Shown here: one piece after another, positions 1-6,689 of the stretch | Layout of the letters: each line of letters begins with the position of its first letter | Position numbering within the stretch: the first letter of the stretch is position 1 | From: JBKPNX01 sp046732855 | GTDB lineage: Bacteria > Pseudomonadota > Alphaproteobacteria > Geminicoccales > Geminicoccaceae | Assembly: GCA_046732855.1 (NCBI GenBank) | Contig: JBKPNX010000129.1 | Location: 1 to 7,974 of the forward strand | Length of the DNA: 7,974 nucleotides | Reading direction: 5' to 3' | Translations under genes and position numbers: made by a program | The notes under the pieces: model-generated | The model's input: only the letters and a program-made list of their open reading frames with translations | Database searches by the model: none | What the model was told of the DNA's origin: nothing

Positions 1-1
1 T

Positions 2-601
2 CAGCTGATCGGGGTCGATCAGGTGCTGGGCGACGACGGGGTCGCCGACGCGCTCGAGCGGATGCGCGAACTCGGCCTGACCCGGCTGATCGGCATCACC
101 GCGATCGGCGATACCGCGGCCTGCCGCCGGGTCATCGCGAGCGGCCGGTTCGACTCCGCCCAGGTCTACTACAACATTCTCAATCCGAGCGCCGGCCAGG
201 ACATGCCGCCCGCCTGGCAGGGGCGCGATTTCCGCGGCCTGATCGCCGCGTGCAAGGAGCACGGCGTCGCGGTCATGAACATCCGCGTGCTCGCCGCCGG
301 CGTGCTGGCGACCGAGCGGCGCCACGGGCGCGAGGTGCAGATGATGCCCGAAGCCGCGATCCCGATCGAGGAGGCGCGGGCGCAGGCGGTCTGGCGCGTG
401 CTCGACGAGCGCTACGGCACGCGGGCCCAGACCGCGATCCGCTTCGCGCTGGCCAATTCCGACATCGCCGGCGTGGTGGTCGGTCTGGCCGAGCTCAGCC
501 ATCTGGAGGAGGCGCTGGCGGCGGCCGAGATGGGCCCGCTGCCCGACGAGGCGCTCCCCGAGCTGCGCGCCCTCTACGAGCGCGGCTTCGAGCGCGCCTG
601 A
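2..601 (+). CDS. Aldo/keto reductase, C-terminal part (5' end outside window)
   Basis: NAD(P)H-dependent oxidoreductase of the aldo/keto reductase superfamily, a cytoplasmic (beta/alpha)8-barrel enzyme; the substrate cannot be told from this part. The reading frame is open from the left edge and ends at TGA 599-601, leaving 199 codons. Family members are usually about 300-330 residues, so roughly the first 120, with the catalytic Asp-Tyr-Lys-His residues, lie outside the window. What remains fits the second half of the barrel: a strand around 'GLTRLIGIT', then 'FDSAQVYYNILNPSA', then 'GVAVMNIRVLAAGVL', and a C-terminal cofactor-binding stretch 'SDIAGVVVGLAELSHLEEAL', which is where the family grips the nicotinamide cofactor phosphate. 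The 'VYYNILNPSA' context suggests the D-threo-aldose dehydrogenase/general AKR branch, but this is only an inference. The stop codon lies inside the first half-unit of a tandem repeat array. The downstream neighbour is convergent, so there is no operon partner to the right. Confidence 0.88.
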   Translation, partial: QLIGVDQVLGDDGVADALERMRELGLTRLIGITAIGDTAACRRVIASGRFDSAQVYYNILNPSAGQDMPPAWQGRDFRGLIAACKEHGVAVMNIRVLAAGVLATERRHGREVQMMPEAAIPIEEARAQAVWRVLDERYGTRAQTAIRFALANSDIAGVVVGLAELSHLEEALAAAEMGPLPDEALPELRALYERGFERA

Positions 602-826
602 TGCCAGGGGTTCCCGGCTCGCCTGATCCCAGTAGCGCGCGGCCATGATCCCAGGGTTCGCGCGAGCCTGATCCCCGGGAGCGCGCGGTCATGATCCCAG
701 GGTCGCGCGAGCCTGATCCCCGGGAGCGCGCGGTCATGATCCCAGGGTTCGCGCGAGCCTGATCCCCGGGAGCGCGCGGTCATGATCCCAGGGTTCGCGC
801 GAGCCTGATCCCCGGGAGCGCGCGGT
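597..826. repeat. Nested tandem repeat array, 46-bp unit made of two 23-bp halves
   Basis: Ten half-units in a row. They start at 597 (degenerate), 622, 644, 667, 690, 712, 735, 758, 781 and 804, and the last ends at 826. Two half types alternate: type a is CCTGATCCCCGGG followed by AGCGCGCGGT, and type b is CATGATCCCAGGG followed by TTCGCGCGAG. They agree at about 17 of 23 positions, sharing TGATCCC, GGG and CGCGCG. The later copies are nearly identical (the b copy at 690 lacks one T), while the first two half-units are more diverged. The first half-unit includes the reductase stop codon. The period is not a multiple of three, so short antisense ORFs across the array are spurious. Function is unknown; it looks like a minisatellite-type array. 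Confidence 0.92.
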
Positions 827-849
827 CGTGTCCGTGGACCGCTTCTTTT

Positions 850-908
850 GTCACCCCCGGCTCGACCGGGGCGCCAGTCCGGATGCTCCGGTCAAGCCGG
901 GGCATGAC
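850..908. repeat. REP-like intergenic palindrome
   Basis: Two arms of about 24 bp face each other. The left arm starts GTCACCCCCGGCTCGACC at 850. The right arm ends GGTCAAGCCGGGGCATGAC at 908, and its reverse complement reads GTCATGCCCCGGCTTGACC. The arms match apart from one indel and a few substitutions, with a short unpaired centre near 874-881. This composition, GTCATGCCCCGGCTTGACCGG and relatives, is a widespread dispersed palindrome between alphaproteobacterial genes (recalled knowledge, not searched). It sits between two convergent genes, where such elements often lie, and would fold strongly in either transcript. Confidence 0.75.
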
Positions 909-936
909 GGAAAGACATACGGGACGCACGGGGTCA

Positions 937-993
937 CGACTTCATAGAAGTCGATGTGATCCGGCTGCCGGGCGCTCTGCCCACGCAGGCAGC
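937..993. terminator. Two small hairpins in the convergent intergenic region, possible terminator or 3'-end structures
   Basis: Positions 937-953 form a perfect 7-bp stem with a 3-nt loop (CGACTTC-ATA-GAAGTCG). Positions 964-993 form a second structure: GCTGCC pairs with GGCAGC, and inside it GGGC pairs with GCCC. The second lies about 53 bp past the stop codon of the minus-strand DUF4340 gene, where the operon's transcript could end. Neither is followed by a run of T on either strand, so neither is a classical intrinsic terminator. The role is inferred from position only. The rest of 909-1045 holds nothing else recognisable. Confidence 0.3.
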
Positions 994-1045
994 GGGTCGA
1001 CCGTCGCCCGTGCTGCCTCTTGCGGGAGTGAGCGCTGGCCGCCGG

Positions 1046-2293
1046 TCACGACGTGCGCGGCTGCACCAGCTCGGAGCGCGCCGTGCTCAGCCGCTTGAAC
1101 AGGTGCTCGGGAATCCGATACGCCCATTTGCCGAGCCGCTGGTTCAGCTGGTCCGGATCGAGCGGCTGCGCGTGCTCCTGCTGGGGCCCCTCCCCTTCGC
1201 CGGCCGCCTGATCGCCCGCCGCTGTCTCTGCGCCGGCCTGACCGTCCTGACCCTGTTCGCCGCCCGTCTGAGCGCCGGTGGCCGCCGCAGACTGCTGCTC
1301 CGCCGCCGCCGCGGCGAGCGCACCCTGCCCGGCGCCAGCGGGCGCATCGGGCTTCGCTGCCTGAGCCGACGCCCCGGCGGCGTTCCCGGCCGGCGTCACC
1401 CTGCGCGCATCGACCGTTGCCCAGTACTGGTCATCGATCTGCGCGAGATGGACCGTGAGCTCGACGCCATCGAACGTGGCGATCTGCGTGGTGTGCTGTT
1501 GCGCCGGCCAGCTCAGCTGGTCGCGCGGCTTGACGTCGTCGAGGCGCACGCTGGACAACGCGCCGGCGAGGTGGTCGAGGTCGGCGTCCTGCTTCTGCGT
1601 CTCGCCCTCGCCGAGACCGGCGAGCTGCAGCGGGTCGCCCGGCTTGGCGCGCTCCGCCGCGTAGGCGGGCTCGCCGGCGCGCTCGATCTCGATCCGCCGG
1701 ATCGCCGCGGGGTCGAGCTGCACGATTTCGCCATCCAGCCACCTCGCAATGTCGTGCTCGATCTGCACGCTGCCGCTCGCCAGCCAGCTCTGCGCCTCGT
1801 CGGGGCGGCGCAGGTACGTCCCGGTCGGCTCGGTGCCGGTCAGGCGATAGCGCTCCTTGCCGAGGATCGCCTCGGCCAATACCTTGCCGTCGGCAGTTTC
1901 GAGCCGGACCAGCTGGGATTGCGCTTTTTCGGCGTCGGGCGCCTCGACCTGCAGCCGGCCGTAACGCTCGGGCTGCGCGGTCTTGCCCTCGATCAGACGC
2001 ATGTCGGCGAGCGCCACCACGAGATCGCGTACGCGCTTCCTGTCGACCGGGTAGCCGTAGCGCTCCAGAGCGGCCCAGCGGTCGCCGGTCTCGCGCACCA
2101 AGGTGATCTTGCCCGCAGGCGTGGTCAGCGTGATCCTGCCGACCGCATCCGGATTTTCGCGCAGCGCCGGGAACGCCGGCTGGTCGACGTAGCGCAAGGT
2201 GGTCACGGCCGGCTGGCCGAGGATCGCGAAGACCGCGGCGGCCGTGGTCACCACCGTGACCGCCGCCAGCACCAGGAACGCTTTGGGGCTCAT
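1046..2293 (-). CDS. DUF4340 domain protein, last gene of the Gld-type ABC operon
   Basis: Protein of 415 residues, in a family that regularly accompanies GldG-type ABC modules and has no settled function. A single hydrophobic segment at about residues 4-26 would act as signal anchor, leaving the rest outside the cytoplasmic membrane. Residues about 50-300 contain the repeating beta-rich DUF4340 pattern: 'ITLTTPAGKITLVRETGDRWAA', the 'YGYPVDRKRVRDLVVALADMRL' helix, then 'LGKERYRL' and 'TYLRRPDEAQSWLASG'. Residues about 302-378 are a low-complexity stretch of Ala, Gly, Gln and Glu. The family's usual closing segment follows it ('LNQRLGKWAYRIPEHLFKRL', 383-402). The ATG at 2293 is well supported: AGGAGGA at 2301-2307 lies 7 nt upstream, in the 20-bp gap after the GldG-like gene. 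It is co-transcribed with the three genes before it. The family call is confident; the function is unknown. Confidence 0.88.
   Translation of the reverse strand: MSPKAFLVLAAVTVVTTAAAVFAILGQPAVTTLRYVDQPAFPALRENPDAVGRITLTTPAGKITLVRETGDRWAALERYGYPVDRKRVRDLVVALADMRLIEGKTAQPERYGRLQVEAPDAEKAQSQLVRLETADGKVLAEAILGKERYRLTGTEPTGTYLRRPDEAQSWLASGSVQIEHDIARWLDGEIVQLDPAAIRRIEIERAGEPAYAAERAKPGDPLQLAGLGEGETQKQDADLDHLAGALSSVRLDDVKPRDQLSWPAQQHTTQIATFDGVELTVHLAQIDDQYWATVDARRVTPAGNAAGASAQAAKPDAPAGAGQGALAAAAAEQQSAAATGAQTGGEQGQDGQAGAETAAGDQAAGEGEGPQQEHAQPLDPDQLNQRLGKWAYRIPEHLFKRLSTARSELVQPRTS
1160..1390 (-). other. Low-complexity Ala/Gly/Gln-rich insertion within the DUF4340 protein
   Basis: Codons 302-378 of the DUF4340 gene encode a stretch made almost only of Ala, Gly, Gln, Glu, Asp and Ser, with patches such as 'LAAAAAEQQSAAATGAQTGG' and 'GEGEGPQQEHAQ'. 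It separates the body of the domain from the conserved C-terminal segment and is predicted to be disordered. Reading frame and base composition stay intact across it, so it looks like a flexible linker rather than a frameshift. Confidence 0.75.
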
Positions 2294-2313
2294 GATCGCG
2301 TCCTCCTGCGTGC

Positions 2314-4206
2314 TCAGGTTGCCGAGCGGGCCGCGCGCGTCGCCCGGATCCGCTGAAAACCGGCCAAAACCGCCGCCAGCAGCGCGATCAGGACCGGCAC
2401 GGCCCAGATGTTGAGCGCCTTGACCCGGGTCGACAGGTCCTCCACGTCCTCGTGCAGCGAGCGCTGCACGCCCCGCAGCTCCTGGCGCAGCCTGATCATC
2501 TCGCCGCGGAAGCTGTCGATCTCCTGCTGCTCCGCCGCGGTCAGGATCACCCCGCTCTTCTGCTCCTCCTCCTTGAGCTTGCGGATCTTGCCCTCGGTCT
2601 CGTCGATCCGGCTCAGCAGCTCCTGCTCCTTGGCGCGGTACTTGTACTCGGCTTCCTGCTCCATCGCGCGCACCACCTCGAACGGCCGGTCGATCAGGCC
2701 GCGGCCGCGCAGGCTGATCAGCCCTTCGCTGCCGGCGAGATTGTCGAGCGCGTTGATCGCGAAATCGCCGTTGTTCGCGATCGGGATCACGATCTGCTGA
2801 CCGAGCAGATCCTGCCGGCGCACCCAGGTGGCGTCCGCGAGCAGGTCGGCGTCGGCGACCACGATCAGATTGAGGGGCTCCTTCGCCTGCTTGAGGTGCA
2901 CGGCCTTGCTGGTCACGCCGGCCGGAGGCCCGTCCGGGTACGCGCTCTTGACCGGGCCGACCACCCGCGCCGCGAGCACGAACGGCTTGCCGCTCGGCGC
3001 GAACTGCGCGATCAGCTTGGCCGGATCCGGCATCGTACGGATCTGGTCGGTGTTGATCGGCATCGACAGCTCGCTCGACGTGATCAGCGGCTCCACGGTC
3101 GTGGTCGCCCCTTCGCGCGCCTGAATCGAGCCGGCGGAATTGAGGTTGACCACGCGGATGTCGCCGGTGGTCACGTCGTCGGCATTGAGGTGCTTGCGGT
3201 CGAGCCCGAGCCAGGGCAGGTAGTCGACCACGACCTGGCGGCCGCCGACGGTCGCGCTGACGCGCTGGGCCGCGGTGCGATCGCCGATCACCTGACCGTC
3301 CGGAATGCTGACTCCCCAGGCAGCGAGCAGCGGCTCGAGAGCCTTGATCGCGTCGCCTTCGGGATTCGCCATCGGGTTCATGCCGCCGCCCGCAGCCATC
3401 ACCTCGGCGAGCGGGTCGATGAACGCGAGCACCCGGCCGCCGCGCATCACGAACTGATCGATCGCATAGAGCGTCGCCGGATCGACGTTGTGCGGCTGGG
3501 CGAGCATCAGCACCTGGACGTCGTCGTCGATGTGCTCCTGCTTGCCGCCGAGCACGCGCACGTCAAAGAACTGATACATCGCCTCGAGCACGTGCCATGG
3601 CTGGTACTGATTGAACTGCGTGCCCATCAGCGGCATGTCGCCGAGCACCGCGACCACCGGCTTCTCGGGATTGGCCAGATCGTTGACCAGGCGGGTCAGG
3701 TCATACTCGAGGAAGTTCGCGCGCTCGGGGGCGAAATAGCTGATCACCTGGATGTCATCGGTGCTGTTGCGGCCGGAGAGGCCGAAATAAGCCTTGGTGC
3801 CATCGGCGCTCAGCGGTAGGCCTTCCACACCCTCGGCGACGGCCAGATCTTCCTCCGGCGAGAACGGCTGCGGGTCGAGCCGATCGATGTGCAGCCGGCC
3901 CCCGGAGCGGCGCTGATATTCGCCGAGCAGCTCCTCGATCCGGCGGGCATGGGCACTGAAGTACGGACCGGTCTCATCCAGCCGTTCGGAGTAATAAAAA
4001 CGCAGGTCGACCGGCTCTGCCATGGTCGACAGGACCCGCTTGGTTCCCTCCGACAGCGTGAACAGCTTGTCCTCGGTCAGATCGAGCCGGGTCGGCCTGA
4101 GCAGCGCCCCGGCGAGGATGTTGATCGCGAAGAACAGAACGACCGCGAGCGCGATCCCGATCGCGCCAAGGCGATTGCGGTCGAGCATTTTCGACTTGTC
4201 CGCCAT
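2314..4206 (-). CDS. GldG-type ABC transporter auxiliary protein
   Basis: Protein of 630 residues, the membrane-anchored partner of the ABC permease encoded just upstream. One transmembrane segment at about residues 14-36 is followed by 'RLDLTEDKLFTLSEGTKRVL' (40-59), the family's N-terminal hallmark (DUF7088-type domain). Residues about 183-490 form the ABC_transp_aux domain (PF09822, the GldG/IFT52-like Rossmann-type region), with 'KPVVAVLGDMPLMG', 'QVLMLAQPHNVDPATLYAIDQFVMRGGRVLAFIDP' and, later, 'LNLIVVADADLLAD' and 'NNGDFAINALDNLAGSEGLI'. Residues about 512-596 are highly charged and heptad-like, a probable coiled coil. A second transmembrane segment (about 600-617) precedes a short basic cytoplasmic tail. 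The large middle would therefore lie in the periplasm between two anchors. The ATG at 4206 lies 10 bp after the permease stop, with AGGGG at 4208-4212 upstream. GldG is needed for gliding in Flavobacterium, but nothing here suggests gliding. Family call sure, role unknown. Confidence 0.92.
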   Translation of the reverse strand: MADKSKMLDRNRLGAIGIALAVVLFFAINILAGALLRPTRLDLTEDKLFTLSEGTKRVLSTMAEPVDLRFYYSERLDETGPYFSAHARRIEELLGEYQRRSGGRLHIDRLDPQPFSPEEDLAVAEGVEGLPLSADGTKAYFGLSGRNSTDDIQVISYFAPERANFLEYDLTRLVNDLANPEKPVVAVLGDMPLMGTQFNQYQPWHVLEAMYQFFDVRVLGGKQEHIDDDVQVLMLAQPHNVDPATLYAIDQFVMRGGRVLAFIDPLAEVMAAGGGMNPMANPEGDAIKALEPLLAAWGVSIPDGQVIGDRTAAQRVSATVGGRQVVVDYLPWLGLDRKHLNADDVTTGDIRVVNLNSAGSIQAREGATTTVEPLITSSELSMPINTDQIRTMPDPAKLIAQFAPSGKPFVLAARVVGPVKSAYPDGPPAGVTSKAVHLKQAKEPLNLIVVADADLLADATWVRRQDLLGQQIVIPIANNGDFAINALDNLAGSEGLISLRGRGLIDRPFEVVRAMEQEAEYKYRAKEQELLSRIDETEGKIRKLKEEEQKSGVILTAAEQQEIDSFRGEMIRLRQELRGVQRSLHEDVEDLSTRVKALNIWAVPVLIALLAAVLAGFQRIRATRAARSAT

Positions 4207-4216
4207 GACCCCTGCC

Positions 4217-4951
4217 TCAGCTGCCCTTCTTCAGTTCGACCAGGATGGTGTTGATCAGCAGGCTCGTGACGATCAGCGAAACAAACAGGATCACGTCGCG
4301 CAAATCGAGCACCCCTTGCGCGATCGCATCGAATCCGGTGAGCAGGCTGAGCCGCGCCACCGTGTCGACCAGAAACGGCGGCGCCCACGTCTGGAAGAAC
4401 GCCTGCACCATCTCGAGGCCGCTCATCAGGAATAAGAAGCAGATCGCGGCGGCGGCGACGAACGCGATCACCTGGTTCTTGGTCAGCGCCGACACGGCCG
4501 CGCTGATCGCGAGCATGCCGCCCGCCATCAGCCAGCTGCCGATGTAGCCGGCGAGGATCACGCCGTTGTCGGCCGGCCCCAGATAGTTGACCGTGAGCCA
4601 CAAGGGGAAGGTCAGGACCAGCGCGATGCCGACGAACAGCCAGGCGGCCACGAACTTGCCGATCACCGCCTGCGCGGTGCTGATCGGCTGGGTCATCAGG
4701 AACTCGATCGTGCCGGACTTGCGCTCCTCGGCCCACAGGCGCATGCCGACCGCCGGCACCAGGAACAGGTACAGCCACGGGTGCCATTGGAAGAACACGC
4801 GCAGGTCCGCCTGGCCACGCTCCAGCCAGCCGCCGACGTAGAATGTCAGGCTGCCAGCGAGCACCAGGAAGATGACGATGAACACGTAGGCGAGCGGCGA
4901 GGTGAAGTAGGCGGCCAGCTCGCGCCGGACGACGGTCAGGATTGCGTGCAT
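4217..4951 (-). CDS. ABC-2/GldF-type transporter permease
   Basis: Integral membrane subunit of 244 residues that would form the transport path together with the ATPase encoded upstream. Six hydrophobic segments are visible at about residues 19-40, 55-72, 97-121, 129-155, 160-179 and 218-238. The motif 'EERKSGTIEFLMTQPIS' at 75-91, between segments 2 and 3, is the conserved cytoplasmic coupling stretch of the GldF/NosY type of ABC-2 permease. The N-terminus 'ILTVVRRELAAYFTSPLAYV' is also typical. Length is normal for the family. The ATG at 4951 is set by GAGGAG at 4961-4966, which overlaps the ATPase stop codon, suggesting coupled translation. No substrate can be read from the sequence. GldF is the nearest named relative by neighbourhood, and NosY-like copper-related permeases share the fold. 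Confidence 0.92.
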   Translation of the reverse strand: MHAILTVVRRELAAYFTSPLAYVFIVIFLVLAGSLTFYVGGWLERGQADLRVFFQWHPWLYLFLVPAVGMRLWAEERKSGTIEFLMTQPISTAQAVIGKFVAAWLFVGIALVLTFPLWLTVNYLGPADNGVILAGYIGSWLMAGGMLAISAAVSALTKNQVIAFVAAAAICFLFLMSGLEMVQAFFQTWAPPFLVDTVARLSLLTGFDAIAQGVLDLRDVILFVSLIVTSLLINTILVELKKGS

Positions 4952-4964
4952 CGTGCTCGGCTCC

Positions 4965-5909
4965 TCATGCCGCCCGGGTCAGGTCGCGGAACACCTCGTC
5001 GAGGCGCCCGCGCTCGACGAACACTTCGTTGAGGCCGAGCCCGGCGCGCTCGATCGCTCGGCACACCGGGTCCAGAATCTCGGCGCCGCGCGCGGGGAAG
5101 ACGAGCAGCTCGGCGAGCTCGCCATCGGCGTGGCGCTGCTCGACCCGGAGCACGCCGGGGACGCCCCCGACCACCTCGCGCGCCTGGCCGGCCTGATCGG
5201 CGCGCAGGCGCAGCGCCACGGCGTTGTGGTAGCTCGAGCGCGCTTCGAGCTCGCCCGGCCTCGCGTCGATCACGACCCGCCCATTGGCGATCACGATCGC
5301 GCGCGTGCACAGCGCATCGACCTCCTCGAGGATGTGGGTCGAGATGATGATCGCCTTGGCGGCGGCCATTTCCTGAAGGAGCGTGCGCACGTGGTGCTTC
5401 TGATTAGGGTCGAGGCCGTCGGTCGGCTCATCGAGGATCAGCACGTCGGGGTCGTGCAGGAGGGCGAGCGCCAGGCCGACGCGCCGCTTGAAGCCTTTGG
5501 ACAGGGTCTCGATCGGCTTGCGCAGCACGCTCTTGAGCTCGAGCAGGTCGACCATGGCGTCGATTCGCTCGTGTTGCGCGGCGCCGGCGAAGCCGCGCAG
5601 CGTCGCGGCGAAGCGCAGCAGGCCGAGCGGCGTCATGTCGCCATAGGCGGGCGCGCCTTCGGGCAGGTAGCCGATGCGCCGGCGCACCTGGATCGATTCG
5701 CGGGCGAGATCGAGCCCGCACACGACGACGCGCCCGCTGGTCGGCGGCAGGTAGCCCATGATCATGCGCATGGTGGTCGACTTGCCGGCGCCGTTCGGGC
5801 CGAGGAAGCCGAGCACCTCGCCGCGCTGCAGCTCGAAGCTGACGCCATCCACGGCGAGGACCGGACCAAACCGCTTGGTCAGGCCCTCGATGACCAGAAG
5901 AGGATCCAT
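4965..5909 (-). CDS. ABC transporter ATP-binding protein (GldA/CcmA type), first gene of the operon
   Basis: Cytoplasmic ATPase of 314 residues that powers the GldF-type permease. From the ATG at 5909 the motifs are Walker A 'GPNGAGKST' (about 37-45), the Q-loop region 'IGYLPEGAPAYGDMT' (79-93), signature 'LSKGFKRR' (136-143), Walker B 'VLILDEPTDGLDP' (156-168) and the switch His in 'ISTHILEE' (His192). All catalytic elements are intact. The last 90 or so residues form the accessory C-terminal domain of this subfamily, ending 'GLNEVFVERGRLDEVFRDL'. A GTG at 5939 would add ten residues ('MEPTTGVGPH') that do not look like family sequence. The ATG gives the usual start 'MDPLLVIEGLTKRFGP' and has a G-rich GGGGGTGGG upstream (about 5917-5925), though this is a weak ribosome site. 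The permease follows 13 bp after the stop. No convincing promoter was seen upstream. Confidence 0.93.
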   Translation of the reverse strand: MDPLLVIEGLTKRFGPVLAVDGVSFELQRGEVLGFLGPNGAGKSTTMRMIMGYLPPTSGRVVVCGLDLARESIQVRRRIGYLPEGAPAYGDMTPLGLLRFAATLRGFAGAAQHERIDAMVDLLELKSVLRKPIETLSKGFKRRVGLALALLHDPDVLILDEPTDGLDPNQKHHVRTLLQEMAAAKAIIISTHILEEVDALCTRAIVIANGRVVIDARPGELEARSSYHNAVALRLRADQAGQAREVVGGVPGVLRVEQRHADGELAELLVFPARGAEILDPVCRAIERAGLGLNEVFVERGRLDEVFRDLTRAA

Positions 5910-6101
5910 GTGCGGTCCCACCCCCGTCGTCGGTTCCACCCCATTTTCGGCCCATTCAGGGCGACCCGGGACGGGATGGCGCAGCTCCGCTTTCGACGCA
6001 ACTCAACTTTTGTTCATGAAAGCGGGTTCGCTGGCGCGGCCGCGCATCAGGTCGGTGCACCGATCGAAACAGCTGGCAACGCCTCAACAGGCAGAATTCT
6101 G

Positions 6102-6325
6102 GACCGACCGGCGGGATGGCGCGCGATGCGATGTCGACTGTGCCCGACGCCCCGATTCGAGCTTAGCGCCCGCCGCTGGACGATTGGCGGGATGGTGCGG
6201 GGGACGCGATGTCGATTGTCCGCCGACTTCCCGACGCGAGCTCTGCACCGACCGGCTGGGAGGATGCGGGGGATGCCATGTCGACTTGTTCCCGACGCCC
6301 TTACGAGAGCTTTGCGCTCGCCGCC
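6102..6325. repeat. Degenerate direct repeat, three copies of about 70-78 bp
   Basis: Three consecutive units begin near 6102, 6179 and 6247. Each has a GGCGGGATGG-like start (CTGGGAGGAT in the third), then an ATGTCGACTG-like core at 6131, 6209 and 6278, then a CCCGACGC box, an (A)CGAGCT-type box and a C-rich end. The first and third units also share ACCGACCGGC at their start. A fourth partial resemblance, GGGATGGCGC, occurs at 5973-5982. The core-to-core spacings are 78 and 69 bp. The copies are diverged, so this is an old duplication or a conserved structured element; the function is unknown. Confidence 0.6.
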
Positions 6326-6326
6326 T

Positions 6327-6351
6327 AAGGTTCCGTTAACCTTTCTTGACA
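6327..6351 (+). promoter_or_regulatory. Inverted repeat next to a TTGACA box
   Basis: AAGGTT-CCGTT-AACCTT (6327-6343) is a perfect 6-bp inverted repeat and also contains GTTAAC. Three bases later comes TTGACA (6346-6351), a perfect match to the -35 consensus. No fitting -10 box is found 16-18 bp downstream, and the next gene starts 340 bp further on. A CtrA-like reading (TTAA-N7-TGAC) mismatches in the second half. This is a candidate operator or promoter only. Confidence 0.22.
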
Positions 6352-6635
6352 CTCTTGCGGATGGTGGCAAGCGCCCGCCGCGGCCCCTGGGAGCGCGGCG
6401 GCGGATTCCCACCATGACATGCGTCGCAGGATGCGGCGGTTCGGTTAATGAAATGTGACCGATAGGCGCTATGCACCGACTTGGTCATCGTCGGGGGCTG
6501 CGCTCGCTTACTGCGCTGTGATCCTCACGGCGCATGCACATCGCCCGGCATCAGGTCGTGCAAGCCGGATTGCAGGCGCCAGCTCGCCCGCTTCGGAGCG
6601 GACACACGGACCCGCGCGCCGGCACTCTGTGAAAA

Positions 6636-6664
6636 TTGACGCGCCGGCCGGGCACCGCCATCTT
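6636..6664 (+). promoter_or_regulatory. Candidate sigma-70 type promoter of glcD
   Basis: TTGACG at 6636-6641 is a good alphaproteobacterial -35 box. After a 17-bp spacer comes CATCTT (6659-6664), a poor -10 box. Transcription would start near 6671, giving a leader of about 20 nt that still includes the GGGAGAG ribosome site. Position and spacing fit; the -10 match is weak. Confidence 0.35.
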
Positions 6665-6689
6665 TGTGCTGGACGCCGGGAGAGCCGCG

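Larger units (their letters stand above)
5910..6689. other. Divergent intergenic region between the ABC operon and glcD
   Basis: About 780 bp with no convincing gene. ORFs crossing it on both strands lack a ribosome site and resemble no family I know. The plus-strand frame 6016-6339 also uses codons such as TTA, TTG, CGA and GGA that are rare in the neighbouring genes. The region should hold the control sequences for both divergent transcription units. It contains a degenerate three-copy repeat, an inverted repeat beside a TTGACA box, and a GC-rich hairpin at 6375-6401 (CCGCCGCG paired with CGCGGCGG, 11-nt loop, no T-run). A candidate promoter lies just before glcD. Confidence 0.7.

Noticed and set aside
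495..783. Short minus-strand ORFs over the tandem array with repeated peptides such as 'GIRLARPWDHDRALP'
   Set aside because: The repetition only mirrors the DNA repeat. The 46-bp unit shifts frame at each copy and there is no start context.
597..826. CRISPR array
   Set aside because: Repeats are contiguous with no unique spacers between them, and no cas gene is nearby.
956..2356. 466-codon plus-strand ORF opposite the DUF4340 gene
   Set aside because: It is antisense to a gene with a clear membrane anchor, family pattern and AGGAGGA ribosome site, and its own product has no recognisable features.
2452..3819. 455-codon plus-strand ORF opposite the GldG-like gene
   Set aside because: The product is an Arg/His/Leu-rich antisense translation; the minus strand holds a full-length GldG-type protein with good operon spacing.
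6047..6415. 122-codon minus-strand ORF in the divergent region
   Set aside because: It is Arg-rich, has no ribosome site or family resemblance, and covers the degenerate repeat, which explains its internal similarity.
4953..6458. 501-codon plus-strand ORF opposite the ABC ATPase and running into the intergenic region
   Set aside because: It lies antisense to an ATPase with every catalytic motif intact. Its product is Arg/Ala/His-rich without domain features and there is no ribosome site.
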